Positions 30,764 to 39,403 of a stretch of DNA of 64,000 nucleotides are shown in pieces. The notes under the pieces are model-generated. The model was not told the DNA's origin, made no database searches, and saw only the letters and a program-made list of their open reading frames with translations. The stretch comes from an uncultured Hyphomicrobium sp. Its GTDB lineage: Bacteria; Pseudomonadota; Alphaproteobacteria; Rhizobiales; Hyphomicrobiaceae. The position numbers and the translations under genes were made by a program. Within the stretch, counting starts at the first letter, position 1, and each line of letters begins with the position of its first letter. The stretch is taken from positions 310,001-374,000 of the forward strand of contig CAKTFJ010000002.1 of assembly GCA_934555825.1 (NCBI GenBank). Direction: 5' to 3'.

Positions 30764-31537
30764 TCAGCCGGCTTTTTTCATGCCGGCTTTGTTTGCGCGT
30801 TCCGGTTTCCATGATGCCGGCGCCAGCGCGATCAGGCCGAGCGCGGATGTTGGGTGCTCGATGTCATCTAGGCTGCTCGGATCGAGGCTCCAGCGTTTCG
30901 CCAGGCTGAGAACGTGTTTCTCGGTGGGATAGAAGATGATCTCGCCGCCTGCGTCACCTTTGCGGCCACGTACGCCGCGGAAATCGAACAGTTTGAGACC
31001 CAGGCCGCGCTCCTCGCGCGTGATGCGTCCTCGATTCCACATGATGCCGGAATCAGTGATGGCGAATGCGCGCACGACGCGGCGATCGAGCACGCGCGCC
31101 CAGGCGAAGCAGTCGATGGGCGGATAGGCGAAGAAATACTGCACCTCAATGAAGCGATCGCCCAGGTGTCTCAGCATCGGCATGGCCTTGTCCGTGAATG
31201 TGCGGCCTGCCGGGAAGGGAAGTGCGAGCCCAACGACGAATGTCCAGCCGTTGACAGGCGGGGAGACGAAGACGTGGTCGTTGCCGAGGTGATTGTCGTA
31301 GACAGTGCCGATCCCTGAGCGCCAATTGCAGGGCTCGGGGGCGACGAGTCCCAATTCCGTTGCGACGGCTTCCGTATCGCGGCTTCGAACAGCGAGCCAT
31401 GCCATTCGGTATCCGAAGGCGGAAGGGATGTCCGGGCTTTGCTCAAAAAGTATGCGATCGCCAGCGAGACGCGGCGCGAGCATGCGGGCCGCGATCGCGA
31501 CGGTGAGAGTGACCATGATGACAATCGCCAGAATCAC
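30764..31537 (-). CDS. Hypothetical membrane-anchored protein
   Basis: This 257-residue protein has one N-terminal hydrophobic helix (ILAIVIMVTLTVAIAARML, residues 2-20), then a soluble domain rich in aromatic residues (CNWRSGIGTVYDNHLGNDHVFVSPPVNGWTFVVG near residue 80). The middle has YFFAYPPIDCFAWARVLDRRVVRAFAITDSGIMWNRG, and the tail SLAKRWSLDPSSL. No enzyme motif is known to me. It may be a periplasmic or cytoplasmic membrane-bound sensor-like domain. The stop is 26 bp from the convergent neighbour. The start at 31537 is the first ATG; another ATG a few codons on would leave the helix almost intact. Confidence 0.65.
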   Translation of the reverse strand: MILAIVIMVTLTVAIAARMLAPRLAGDRILFEQSPDIPSAFGYRMAWLAVRSRDTEAVATELGLVAPEPCNWRSGIGTVYDNHLGNDHVFVSPPVNGWTFVVGLALPFPAGRTFTDKAMPMLRHLGDRFIEVQYFFAYPPIDCFAWARVLDRRVVRAFAITDSGIMWNRGRITREERGLGLKLFDFRGVRGRKGDAGGEIIFYPTEKHVLSLAKRWSLDPSSLDDIEHPTSALGLIALAPASWKPERANKAGMKKAG

Positions 31538-32199
31538 GGCATCTGCTCGATTCTCCCTCTATGTCTCTTAGGGCGCGCTCGGACCGGCGATCAAGGGTCC
31601 GTGGCGAAGTCCTGGGGAAAATCGGAGGGGGAGGCACAAACGAGGCCAGCCTGGCTGCCGATTGCCGGTCGCGGGGTGCCGGAGCGACAGGACAGGCCGG
31701 CCTCTCTCGTGCCGCTCAAGACCGTTGCGGGTCCGGGCGGGCGGCAAGAGACGGGACGCGCGAAACGAGGGCGGGCGACGTCCCTTTACCGTCCTCTCTA
31801 TGGGCTGCCCGAGCGAGGCAGCCGCGAACCCCGGACGCGGGAGATGGGGCAAGAGGACTGGTCGAAGTCTTCGACCTCAAGCGCAAGAGAGCGCCCGTGG
31901 CTTCTCATAGAACTGAGGTTTTGCGTTTCGGACAGATGAGGGCCCGAAACGATCATGGTCTTTTTCGTGAGACCGACGGCTCACGTTTCAGAGGGATAGG
32001 CTCTGCGACGACCGTGGTCTGTGCGCAAACTATCGAGGCTTCGTGACGTGGTGATGAAGGATCTGCAACGGGTTCGTGGCAGTCGCGAACGCGCGGGCCC
32101 CGTGCAGCCAATCTCTGCGCGGGGCATGGGAATGCCTAGTCCGGTCGGATTGCAGCGGGACTTCTCGACGAAGCGCTACGCGGGTGCTTCGTCAGCCGA
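31538..32199. other. Gene-less stretch
   Basis: There is no convincing coding sequence in these 662 bp: the open frames present (for example 31561-32046) are Arg-rich shadows without a plausible fold or start. A hairpin GGCTGCC..GGCAGCC lies near 31803-31823, and GACGAAGC..GCTTCGTC (32168-32193) lies just after the porin stop. I looked for RNase P RNA and 6S-like features and saw none. Confidence 0.45.
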
Positions 32200-33012
32200 T
32201 TAAGGCAGCGAGACGGTGGTGGTGAAGACGAAGCGCTCGTCGGCAAGGCCACCTGCTCCGCCACGGACGTCCGAATCCCAGTAACGGAAGTCGAAGGTGA
32301 AGTACTCGACCGCGAGTTCGAGACCGGCGCTCCAGTAGGAGTAACGATCCTTGTTGTTGGTGCCGAATACGAAGCCGTCTTTACGATCACCATAGGATGT
32401 GCCCCAGACGCCGCTGATTGCGGGCTGGAAGATGGCGAACTTCGGAAGCGCGTAGGACGCTGCGCTTTCCAGCGTGATGACGCTACCCAGCTCGCCGCTG
32501 TAATCCGGTGTCCAATAGAGTGTGGTGCCGCTGGTCAGACCCTTAATCCAAGGGCTTTCCATGCTGTAGCCGGCTTTGAGCTCTACGAAATCCAGCTCCG
32601 CGCCTGCGTCGTTCGCGCTCGGGTAGTGATAATAAATGGCGCCGAAGTCAAAGGTGACGGGCCCCCACACGGGCTTGAGGCCGGTGTAGTAGTTGAGTTC
32701 CGCATTGGCATCCGAACCTGGGCCGAAATCGACGTTCGAGCCCCAGATGCCAGCGTAGAAGATGCCATAGCTCAGGTCGACCGAGCCTTGGGCGGCCGGG
32801 TTTTCCCAGCTTTGGGAGAAGCCGCGCCAGACGTAGTCGCTGGTGCCGGTGAGAGTGGCCGAAAGCTCGAGCTTGCGGCTTTCAACGGGCGCATCTTTGA
32901 AGCCGCCACCGTGCCAGCCATCGGCGAGGGCGCCACCCGACATTGCCGATACGGTTAGCGCGGCTGTAGCCGTTGCTGCCAGCAGTGCGCGTGTGGTTCC
33001 CACCATCGACAT
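32200..33012 (-). CDS. TorF family putative porin, copy A
   Basis: This outer-membrane beta-barrel belongs to the TorF/Gcw_chp (TIGR02001) group, found in Proteobacteria as a putative porin. A signal peptide ends near GGALADG (about residue 31). LSATLTGTSDYVWRGFSQS opens the barrel, YGIFYAGIWGSNVDFG and ELNYYTGLKPVWGPVTFDFGAIYYHYP are the family signatures, and the C-terminal strand ends in VSLP. Length 270 aa is usual. A second copy lies upstream in the same direction. A strong terminator separates the two, so each is probably expressed separately. Confidence 0.92.
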   Translation of the reverse strand: MSMVGTTRALLAATATAALTVSAMSGGALADGWHGGGFKDAPVESRKLELSATLTGTSDYVWRGFSQSWENPAAQGSVDLSYGIFYAGIWGSNVDFGPGSDANAELNYYTGLKPVWGPVTFDFGAIYYHYPSANDAGAELDFVELKAGYSMESPWIKGLTSGTTLYWTPDYSGELGSVITLESAASYALPKFAIFQPAISGVWGTSYGDRKDGFVFGTNNKDRYSYWSAGLELAVEYFTFDFRYWDSDVRGGAGGLADERFVFTTTVSLP

Positions 33013-33181
33013 AGATGTTGCCCCTCAAATTCCCCCGAAGCTGCGCCCTGCTCGGACGACAGCCGATATTCATCATTACAGATGAACGCAGTCGGGGCAG
33101 GGTGACAAGTTCAAAGACGGTGTTTTCCCTTTGTAAGCGGGGCTTTGTGGCTCGCCTGCAACGCGCGGGCTTAGATGGCAC

Positions 33182-33213
33182 AAAAAAGAACGGAGCCTGT
33201 GAAGGCTCCGTTC
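33182..33213 (-). terminator. Rho-independent terminator of TorF copy B
   Basis: On the minus strand an 11-bp perfect stem GAACGGAGCCT/AGGCTCCGTTC with a 4-base loop is followed by TTTTTT (33182-33187 on the plus strand as A run). It begins 27 bp after the stop of the gene ending at 33240. Confidence 0.9.
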
Positions 33214-33239
33214 CATGGAGAAGGTCTTGGTCTGGTCGA

Positions 33240-33959
33240 TTAGGGCAGCGTGATGCTGGCTGTGAATACGAAGCGCTCGTCGGCGAGGCCGTCGTTCGAG
33301 ACGTCCGTGTCCCAGTAGCGGAAGTCGAAGGTGAACTTGTCGACCGCGAGGGCAAGGCCCGCGTTCCAGTAAGTGTACTCACCCGCGCCGAAGTTCTCGG
33401 TCCAGCCGACGAGGCCGCTGACGGTGGGCGTGAAGACGCCAACCGAGGGCAGCTCATAGGCAAGAGTACCTTCGACCGTCGAAGCCTCGTCAGAGTTGCT
33501 CTGGTCCGGCACGTAGTAGTAGGCGGGCGAAAACGTCAGGTTCTTGACGGGCGACCAGTCGAAGGCGGCCTTCAGCTCGATGACGTCGCTGTCGCCGGAG
33601 TTATCGGCCCAGGGATAGAAGTAATACACGATACCGAAGTCAAACGTGACCGGGCCGAGAACGGGCTTGATACCCGTGTAGAAGTTCAGCTCGACCGGCT
33701 CGTAGCCCGGGCCGTCGACCATCGTGCCCCAGAGGCCGGCGTACCAGATGCCGTATTCGACATCGATCGATGCCTGGAAAGCCGGGTCCTCGTTGTTGAG
33801 CGAGAGGCCGCGGAACACGTAGTCGCTGGTGCCGGTGCCGGTGACCGACCACGAGAACTCGCGGCTCTCGGCCTGAGCGGAGCCCGTCAGTGCGCAAAGC
33901 GCGAGGCCTGCTGCTCCAACCGTCGCTCCGACGAGTTTCTTTAATGCTGTTTTCGACAT
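33240..33959 (-). CDS. TorF family putative porin, copy B
   Basis: This is a paralogue of the downstream gene at 32200. ATG 33959 with GAGAGG upstream gives 239 residues; the signal peptide ends near GSAQAES. The barrel opens WSVTGTGTSDYVFRGLSLN, and the signatures YGIWYAGLWGTMVDG and ELNFYTGIKPVLGPVTFDFGIVYYFYP line up with copy A. The C-terminal strands FDFRYWDTDVS and ITLP also match. It lacks the His/Gly-rich insert after the signal peptide of copy A. It ends in a clear rho-independent terminator. Confidence 0.92.
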   Translation of the reverse strand: MSKTALKKLVGATVGAAGLALCALTGSAQAESREFSWSVTGTGTSDYVFRGLSLNNEDPAFQASIDVEYGIWYAGLWGTMVDGPGYEPVELNFYTGIKPVLGPVTFDFGIVYYFYPWADNSGDSDVIELKAAFDWSPVKNLTFSPAYYYVPDQSNSDEASTVEGTLAYELPSVGVFTPTVSGLVGWTENFGAGEYTYWNAGLALAVDKFTFDFRYWDTDVSNDGLADERFVFTASITLP

Positions 33960-34439
33960 CGTACCTCTCAACCCCCAAAATGATCCCACGCCCGAATTCT
34001 CTCTGGCGCCCCGCGTCCCGATTCCGGCGCCCCCTCATCGGGTCTGCATCCTGGAACCAGCGTGCCGATCGAACGGCGCTGCTGATCTAAAAAAACGGAA
34101 ACTCAGGTCGAAGTACAAGTCAGAACACGTTCAAGAGGTGAGCGGGGAAAAGGGGTGTCTCATCTTCGCAACTTTGGCCCCGTTCTGGTCACGTCTTGCT
34201 CAAAAAGCGCTCGTTGAGCAGGCATATGTTGTCAGACGGTGTAAGAAAACTGGGCGGCAACTGCCTAAAAATTGTGCGCACCCCGCAGGGGAAATGATTC
34301 GTTTCTGCTGGCCACCTCTTCCCCATGACTCGTTTTCGATGCAGGAAGGCCTCGTCGAACTCTCCGGGACGACCAAAGCGAGTCTTCGATCTCGCACGTG
34401 CGTCGTGCCCGCGAGGCAAACTCACCAGGGGTCAAGTCC
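33960..34439. other. Divergent intergenic region porin / SDR
   Basis: These 480 bp hold no credible gene. The part next to the porin is moderately AT-rich (for example CTAAAAAAAC near 34088). I saw no exact sigma-54 or CtrA site. It probably carries the promoters of both flanking genes. Confidence 0.4.
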
Positions 34440-35204
34440 ATGTCGCGTGCCGTGGCTGCGTCCGCTCCCACCGTCCTTATTACGGGAAGCGCCCGGCGGA
34501 TCGGGCGTGCCATCGCGCGTGATCTCGCCCAGAACGGATGGCAGGTCTGCGTTCACTATCGCCACTCCGCTCAGGAGGCCGAAGCCCTGGTCGAGGACAT
34601 TCGGCGAACCGGGGGCTCGGCTGTCGCGCTTGCCGGGGATCTCGCGGTAGAGGCGGATGTGGCGAGCCTTGTTCCGCGCTGCACCGAAGCGCTCGGCGCG
34701 CCTGTCTGCCTGATCAACAACGCGTCCGAGTTTCTCGTGGATACGGTCGCGACGATGGCGCCCGAAACCTGGGATACGCATCTCGATATCAATCTCAAGG
34801 CTCCGGTGTTTCTCGCGAAATCGCTTTTTCTTGCGCTGCCGCCCGATGCGGCCGGGAATGTGATCAACATCATCGATCAGCGGGTTTGGAAACTTACGCC
34901 GGATTTTTTCTCCTACACCATTTCGAAGGCCGGGCTTTGGACGGCCACGCGGACTCTCGCCCAGGCTTTGGCGCCGCGCGTGCGCGTCAATGCGATTGGC
35001 CCAGGCCCGGTTTTGAAAAGCATTCACCAGACGGAAGCGGATTTTGCCCGGGAGGCTGCCTCGACGCTGTTGAAGCGCGGGCCGACGCCAGAGGAGATCG
35101 CGGCGGCGGTGCGCTTCATCCTGGCGTCTCCCACGCTGACGGGACAGATGATCGCACTCGACGGCGGGCAGCATCTGACGTGGAGCTCGGAAGAGGCGCC
35201 GTGA
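34440..35204 (+). CDS. SDR family oxidoreductase, pteridine-reductase-like
   Basis: This NAD(P)H-dependent short-chain dehydrogenase resembles FolM/PTR1-type pterin reductases. The nucleotide loop is TGSARRIGRAIA (residues about 14-25), with the Arg expected for NADPH and pterin reductases; NNAS follows, then the catalytic YTISK pair (Tyr and Lys). The C-terminus TGQMIALDGGQHLTW is typical. ATG 34440 gives 254 residues; the 14 extra residues of the longer open frame are not conserved. It stands alone between the porins and the glucosaminidase genes, so the context gives no extra clue on substrate. Confidence 0.85.
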   Translation: MSRAVAASAPTVLITGSARRIGRAIARDLAQNGWQVCVHYRHSAQEAEALVEDIRRTGGSAVALAGDLAVEADVASLVPRCTEALGAPVCLINNASEFLVDTVATMAPETWDTHLDINLKAPVFLAKSLFLALPPDAAGNVINIIDQRVWKLTPDFFSYTISKAGLWTATRTLAQALAPRVRVNAIGPGPVLKSIHQTEADFAREAASTLLKRGPTPEEIAAAVRFILASPTLTGQMIALDGGQHLTWSSEEAP

Positions 35205-35539
35205 CTGCCGTTCGGCTTGGGCGCCTTCCAAGAGGTGTTGCGAGGGTCCGTCGGGGCTGGTGCCACAATTCTTCCCTCTGATCCCCCCACTCGCGCCCCA
35301 AATTTGAGGGACGGGTAAGTCACGTCCTTCTTCTGCTGAATCACCCGTAAACCCGCTCTTAAACTTAAGGGGTTATGAACCGATGCTCGGATCGGCGGGG
35401 GCCAGACGATACCGGCATCCGGAGCTTCGGTCCTAAGCGTTACTCATGGTCTCGTGCGCGTGAGTGGCGAGGGCGTACCGCTCCCTCGGACGGGGATCGG
35501 CCACGCTTCTGGCGCTGCGTAGAAAACCTGGGGTGTGTC
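35205..35539. other. Intergenic region upstream of glucosaminidase genes
   Basis: In 335 bp I see no gene. The motif CTTAA-AC-TTAAG near 35361-35372 is a short inverted repeat in an AT-richer spot and may belong to the promoter of the downstream pair. An in-frame upstream extension from 35375 exists but has no ribosome site and precedes a clear signal peptide. Confidence 0.35.
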
Positions 35540-36808
35540 ATGACTTGCCGATTTCGGCCTCGTCTCCTTGCCGGCGTTGCTCTGTCGGCTTCCCTCCTTA
35601 TCTTTCCCGCGGTCGCTTCGGCCGCCAATCTTCCGCCCGTTCGCACCAGCGCGAGCAACGCGGTGGCCGAATGCGCCACGCCGGGCCGGCTTATGGCGTT
35701 CCTCAAGGAGCGCAATCCGAAGCTCGATCCGAGGTATGCCGAGCTCGGCAGCCATTACATGCGCCATGGCGAAGCGCTGGGCGTGCGTTGGGATTACGCA
35801 TTCTTCCAGATGATCCTGGAGACAGGTCATCTGACGTACAAGGGCGACGTAAAGGCCGATCAGAACAACTTCGCCGGTCTTGGTGCGACGGGCAAAGGCG
35901 CGCGTGGCGAACGGTTTCCCGATATTTCGACAGGTGTGCGCGCGCATCTCGAACACGTCGTGATGTATTCAGGCGAGCGGGTCGAGAACCCCGTGGCCGA
36001 GCGGACGCGCAACATCCAGGACTGGGGCGTGCTCACCTCCTGGCAAAAGGGCTTCTCGCGGCCGATCACCTATACCGATCTCGCGAAGAAGTGGGCGCCG
36101 GGAAGTCGCCGCTACACGCGCGACATGCAGACGATAGCGACACGCTTCTTCGAAGGGCCTTGCCGTGAGCCTGATCCGAGGCCGGAACTCGTCGCCGAAA
36201 TTCGTGGCACGGGCGGGCAGGCCGTTGCGCAACAGAGTGCGCCGCCGGCTGCTACGGTCAGCACGCTTCCGAGCGCGCCTGCGGATCAGCCTGCCGCTGA
36301 ACGCGAGATCAAGCCCGACGCGCAGACCTTCGCGAAGGCCGAGCAAAAAACGCCTCAGGTGCAGACGGCCTCGATGAGTCCGTCTGTCACGCTGCTCAAT
36401 CCGAGCGAGGTCGATGAGCCTGTGAAGGCTGTCGAGACGTCCGTTTCCGTCGTCGAGGAGGCTGTTGCCGCCGTCGATGAAAAGGCGACGGTCGAGGTTG
36501 CGGCGCTGCCCGGCGGTGCCGCTGCTGGTGGTGCGGCTGTAGCGCCGCAGAAGGCGGCGCCTCCCGCCGAGGCCAAAGGAAGCTGCCGTGTTTGGACGGC
36601 GAGCTACGGCGGCAGCAAGGCCATCATCATCAAGGCCGTTCAGGATACGACGACGAACTACACGGTGCTCGATGTCAACGAGGGCGCGGAGAAGCGCGAG
36701 GCGGATGCGTACATCAACGCTTATGCCAAGGGTGGAGCGTCGGTCGGTGAGTTTTCAAGTCAGTCGCAGGCTCTCGAAAAGGCCTTCGAACTCTGTCCGG
36801 AGGGGTGA
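35540..36808 (+). CDS. Exported glucosaminidase-domain protein, copy 1
   Basis: This is a secreted protein with a FlgJ/LytG-type glucosaminidase domain. ATG 35540 gives 422 residues; the signal peptide (LLAGVALSASLLIFPAVASA) spans about residues 8-28. The lysozyme-like domain (about 45-205) includes GVRWDYAFFQMILETGHL with the putative catalytic Glu and then QNNFAGLGATG and SGERVENPVAERT. A Glu/Val/Ala-rich low-complexity linker follows. A small C-terminal domain (about 350-420) ends in a Cys (SCRVWTASYGG to FELCPEG) and recurs in the next gene. It likely trims or binds peptidoglycan in the periplasm. The next gene starts 6 bp later. Confidence 0.85.
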   Translation: MTCRFRPRLLAGVALSASLLIFPAVASAANLPPVRTSASNAVAECATPGRLMAFLKERNPKLDPRYAELGSHYMRHGEALGVRWDYAFFQMILETGHLTYKGDVKADQNNFAGLGATGKGARGERFPDISTGVRAHLEHVVMYSGERVENPVAERTRNIQDWGVLTSWQKGFSRPITYTDLAKKWAPGSRRYTRDMQTIATRFFEGPCREPDPRPELVAEIRGTGGQAVAQQSAPPAATVSTLPSAPADQPAAEREIKPDAQTFAKAEQKTPQVQTASMSPSVTLLNPSEVDEPVKAVETSVSVVEEAVAAVDEKATVEVAALPGGAAAGGAAVAPQKAAPPAEAKGSCRVWTASYGGSKAIIIKAVQDTTTNYTVLDVNEGAEKREADAYINAYAKGGASVGEFSSQSQALEKAFELCPEG

Positions 36809-36814
36809 TCGGAC

Positions 36815-38260
36815 GTGATGAGCGTATTCGACCGTAAAGAGTTTGCGTTTCGCGTTTCGGCGCTTCTCGGTGGCGTGTTTCTCGCTGGTGTATTGGGAGG
36901 TGAAGCGCTCGCACAGGCGGCTAAACTTCCGGAAATCCGTTTGTCTCAGCGCAACGTGGTGCCTCAGTGCGTGACGCCGGATCGGCTGATGGCGTTTCTG
37001 CGCCAGCGGAACGGCAACCTCGATCCGCGCTTCAAGAATATCGCTCATTACTATCGTCAACACGGCGAGGCTTGGCGTGTGCGCTGGGACTACGCATTCT
37101 TCCAGATGGCGATCGAGACCAACTTTCTTAGCTATCGGCGTCCTAACGGGAAAATGGGAGACGTCGATCCGCGCCAGAACAATTTCGCAGGTATCGGCAC
37201 CACAGGCGGTGGCGTGCCGGGAGACAGCTTTCCGGATGTGAGCACGGGCGTGCTGGGCCAGATACAGCATCTTGTCGTCTATTCCGGCGAGACGGTGGGC
37301 GAGCCTGTAGCCTCGCGCACGCGGCTCAAGCAGCATCACATTCTCGCAATTTCGCGCAAGCTGAATAGGCCGGTTCTGTTTTCCGATCTCGCGCGGCGCT
37401 GGGCGGTCGATCCGAAGTATGCAAGCTCGATCGAGTGGGTTGCCGGGCGCTATCGGGAGCAATTCTGCCGGGGCAACAACAACGTTTCCGACGATGTCGA
37501 AATCCTGCCGTGGCACCGTGCGCCTTCACACCGCACGGGAGATGCGGGAGCGCCACGCAAGGTGGCGGCATTGGATTTGCCGAAGCCGAAAAGTGCAGTC
37601 GCGGCCCCTTTGGTCGAGGAGAGCGGGAACGCTGTCGATCTGAACTCTGCGGAGACCGTCGATGTGCTGCCCGCGACTGCCTCTGTTGAGGACGATGCTG
37701 CGGCGATCGAAACCGCGTCGGCGGAAGCGCCCTCCGTATTCGCGCTGTTCTCGCCTCCGGCAGGGTTTGCCGGGGTGCTGACGCCGGATGCTGTAGCGAG
37801 CCGCGATCTGCCGCAGCCGGTTCTCGATGCGAGCGCCTCGGCGATTGAAACGGCGGACGTGCCTGCTGCGATCGAGGCACCTGCCGATCCGCAAGCGGTT
37901 GCTGGCGCCTCTGTCGGAGGATTTCTGATTGCGGGCGCGGCGACCACGTCGGGTAGCAAGCCTGCGTTTGATCCGCCTTCAGGGCTTGGGATGAAACCGC
38001 CAGCGTCGACACCCGCGGTGCAAGCGGGCCGCTGCGTTGTCGAGACGGCAACGTTTGGCGGGCAGACAACGGTGCTTATCCGGACGCCCAAGGGCGGGGC
38101 CACGCATTACGTCGCGCTGTCTGTTCTCGACGGTTTCGAGGATACGATGACGAAGAGCTTTCTTTCGGCGCGGCCGGAGGGCGGTGAGGCGGTCGGCACG
38201 TATCCTTCGAGGGACGAGGCGCTTCAGCACGCGCGGACGCTCTGTCCTGACGAAAACTGA
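36815..38260 (+). CDS. Exported glucosaminidase-domain protein, copy 2
   Basis: This is a tandem paralogue of the preceding gene, same order: signal peptide (residues about 11-33, ending LAQAA), glucosaminidase domain (VRWDYAFFQMAIETNFLSY with Glu; RQNNFAGIGTTGG), an Ala/Glu-rich linker and the C-terminal domain CVVETATFGGQTTVLIRTPKGGATHY to RTLCPDEN. The linker is longer, giving 481 residues. GGAGGGG at 36799-36805 overlaps the previous stop and supports GTG 36815, with ATG 36818 as alternative. The two are one transcription unit. The linkers diverge much more than the flanking domains. Confidence 0.85.
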   Translation: MMSVFDRKEFAFRVSALLGGVFLAGVLGGEALAQAAKLPEIRLSQRNVVPQCVTPDRLMAFLRQRNGNLDPRFKNIAHYYRQHGEAWRVRWDYAFFQMAIETNFLSYRRPNGKMGDVDPRQNNFAGIGTTGGGVPGDSFPDVSTGVLGQIQHLVVYSGETVGEPVASRTRLKQHHILAISRKLNRPVLFSDLARRWAVDPKYASSIEWVAGRYREQFCRGNNNVSDDVEILPWHRAPSHRTGDAGAPRKVAALDLPKPKSAVAAPLVEESGNAVDLNSAETVDVLPATASVEDDAAAIETASAEAPSVFALFSPPAGFAGVLTPDAVASRDLPQPVLDASASAIETADVPAAIEAPADPQAVAGASVGGFLIAGAATTSGSKPAFDPPSGLGMKPPASTPAVQAGRCVVETATFGGQTTVLIRTPKGGATHYVALSVLDGFEDTMTKSFLSARPEGGEAVGTYPSRDEALQHARTLCPDEN

Positions 38261-38281
38261 GTGTCTGTTTCGGCTGGCCGC

Positions 38282-39250
38282 TTAAGGTCCCGGTGCGAGA
38301 TACTTGAGGGCGGCCGACGAAACTGCGCCGCCGACCACACACGGAATTCCGAACTGGACTTGGCCTGTTGCCGCGGCAGCGACGCAGCCGAGCGCGAACG
38401 TCGTCTGCCCAACCTGGCCCCACCAAGCGAAATTGCGTGAGCTTTCCGGGCCTCTCGCCTTGAGCTCCTCGACAGCGGCGACGGCTTCCTTGCGGATCTT
38501 GCCCGTCTCGAACGTTTCCGCGGCTTCGATCACTTCGCGTAGCGGCGTGCGGACGTCGTCGGGCTGGCGGTTCATCTCGTCGTGGAGGATGTCGAGCAGG
38601 TCCTTCTCGCGGGAGGCATTCGTCGCGAGGGTCCATTTCGACATCGAGCCGATGGTGAGTTTCTCGACGCTGTTCTTGTCCGTGCTCCACGCGAGCGTCG
38701 CGACGATGCGGCGGATCGGTTCCGGATTTCCTGTCGCGAAGTAATAGCCCCAGAGCAGATCTATGACGTAGCCGTCGTCGGGCTCCAGTTCGGCTAGCGT
38801 CTTGCCGTCGCCGTAGAGGTACTTGCGGATCAGGACCATGCGTGCGGGCATCCGCTCAACGAAGAGGCCGAGCAGGCCTTTCCAATCCGGCAGACCCGAA
38901 TAGGCGATGGCGCGAATGAGGACGACTTGATCCTCGGGCGGCATGGGAAACATGCGGGCGACCAGACGTTCGGCGCGTTCCGGGTTGGCGCCGATGACGC
39001 CAGCGATGAAGCCGATGTAGACGCCGGCGGAATCGAGCTCGCGAAACAGGCCGAGGTTGCCCATCGCGCGGACCATGTCGGGCAGTTGGTCGGGGCTGGG
39101 GGCCTGGCGATAATCGTTGATCCATTTGAGGATCTGTTCGGAGCGCGTGACTTCCGGCTGTGCCTTCGCGGCCCGTTTGGCCCGCTCCTGGGCAACGGCC
39201 GGGGTCAGCAGCAGGGCCGCGGCAACAAGGACTGACAACACAACTCGCAT
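38282..39250 (-). CDS. Hypothetical exported helical protein
   Basis: This 322-residue product starts at ATG 39250 after GGAGGCGAGG. A typical signal peptide (VVLSVLVAAALLLTPAVAQE) ends near residue 20. The mature protein is all-helical with a regular series of short helices (SEQILKWINDYRQAPSPDQLPDMVRAMGNLGLFRELD then PERAERLVARMFPMPPEDQVVLIRAIAYSG), reminiscent of TPR- or Sel1-like solenoids, but no exact repeat is seen. The last 35 residues are hydrophobic (FALGCVAAAATGQVQFGIPCVVGGAVSSAAL) and may cross or touch the membrane. No function can be named. Confidence 0.75.
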   Translation of the reverse strand: MRVVLSVLVAAALLLTPAVAQERAKRAAKAQPEVTRSEQILKWINDYRQAPSPDQLPDMVRAMGNLGLFRELDSAGVYIGFIAGVIGANPERAERLVARMFPMPPEDQVVLIRAIAYSGLPDWKGLLGLFVERMPARMVLIRKYLYGDGKTLAELEPDDGYVIDLLWGYYFATGNPEPIRRIVATLAWSTDKNSVEKLTIGSMSKWTLATNASREKDLLDILHDEMNRQPDDVRTPLREVIEAAETFETGKIRKEAVAAVEELKARGPESSRNFAWWGQVGQTTFALGCVAAAATGQVQFGIPCVVGGAVSSAALKYLAPGP

Positions 39251-39403
39251 GGGGCCTCGCCTCCCGGTGCAGCCGGGTGCTGGTCGTAATCGTGCGCATC
39301 GTTTCGATTTACAGCCCAAGGGCACCAAAATCCTGGGCGGTTTTGTGGCGGGAGGGCCGGTACGGCGCTTGACGGGGCGGGTTTGGCCGCCAATGTTCGG
39401 CCC

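Noticed and set aside
31568..31852. Possible structured RNA such as RNase P RNA
   Set aside because: Some hairpins, but the conserved RNase P core sequences are not present on either strand.
31561..32046. 161-codon open frame in a gene-less stretch
   Set aside because: Arg/Gly-rich, overlapped by other frames, no ribosome site and no recognisable motif.
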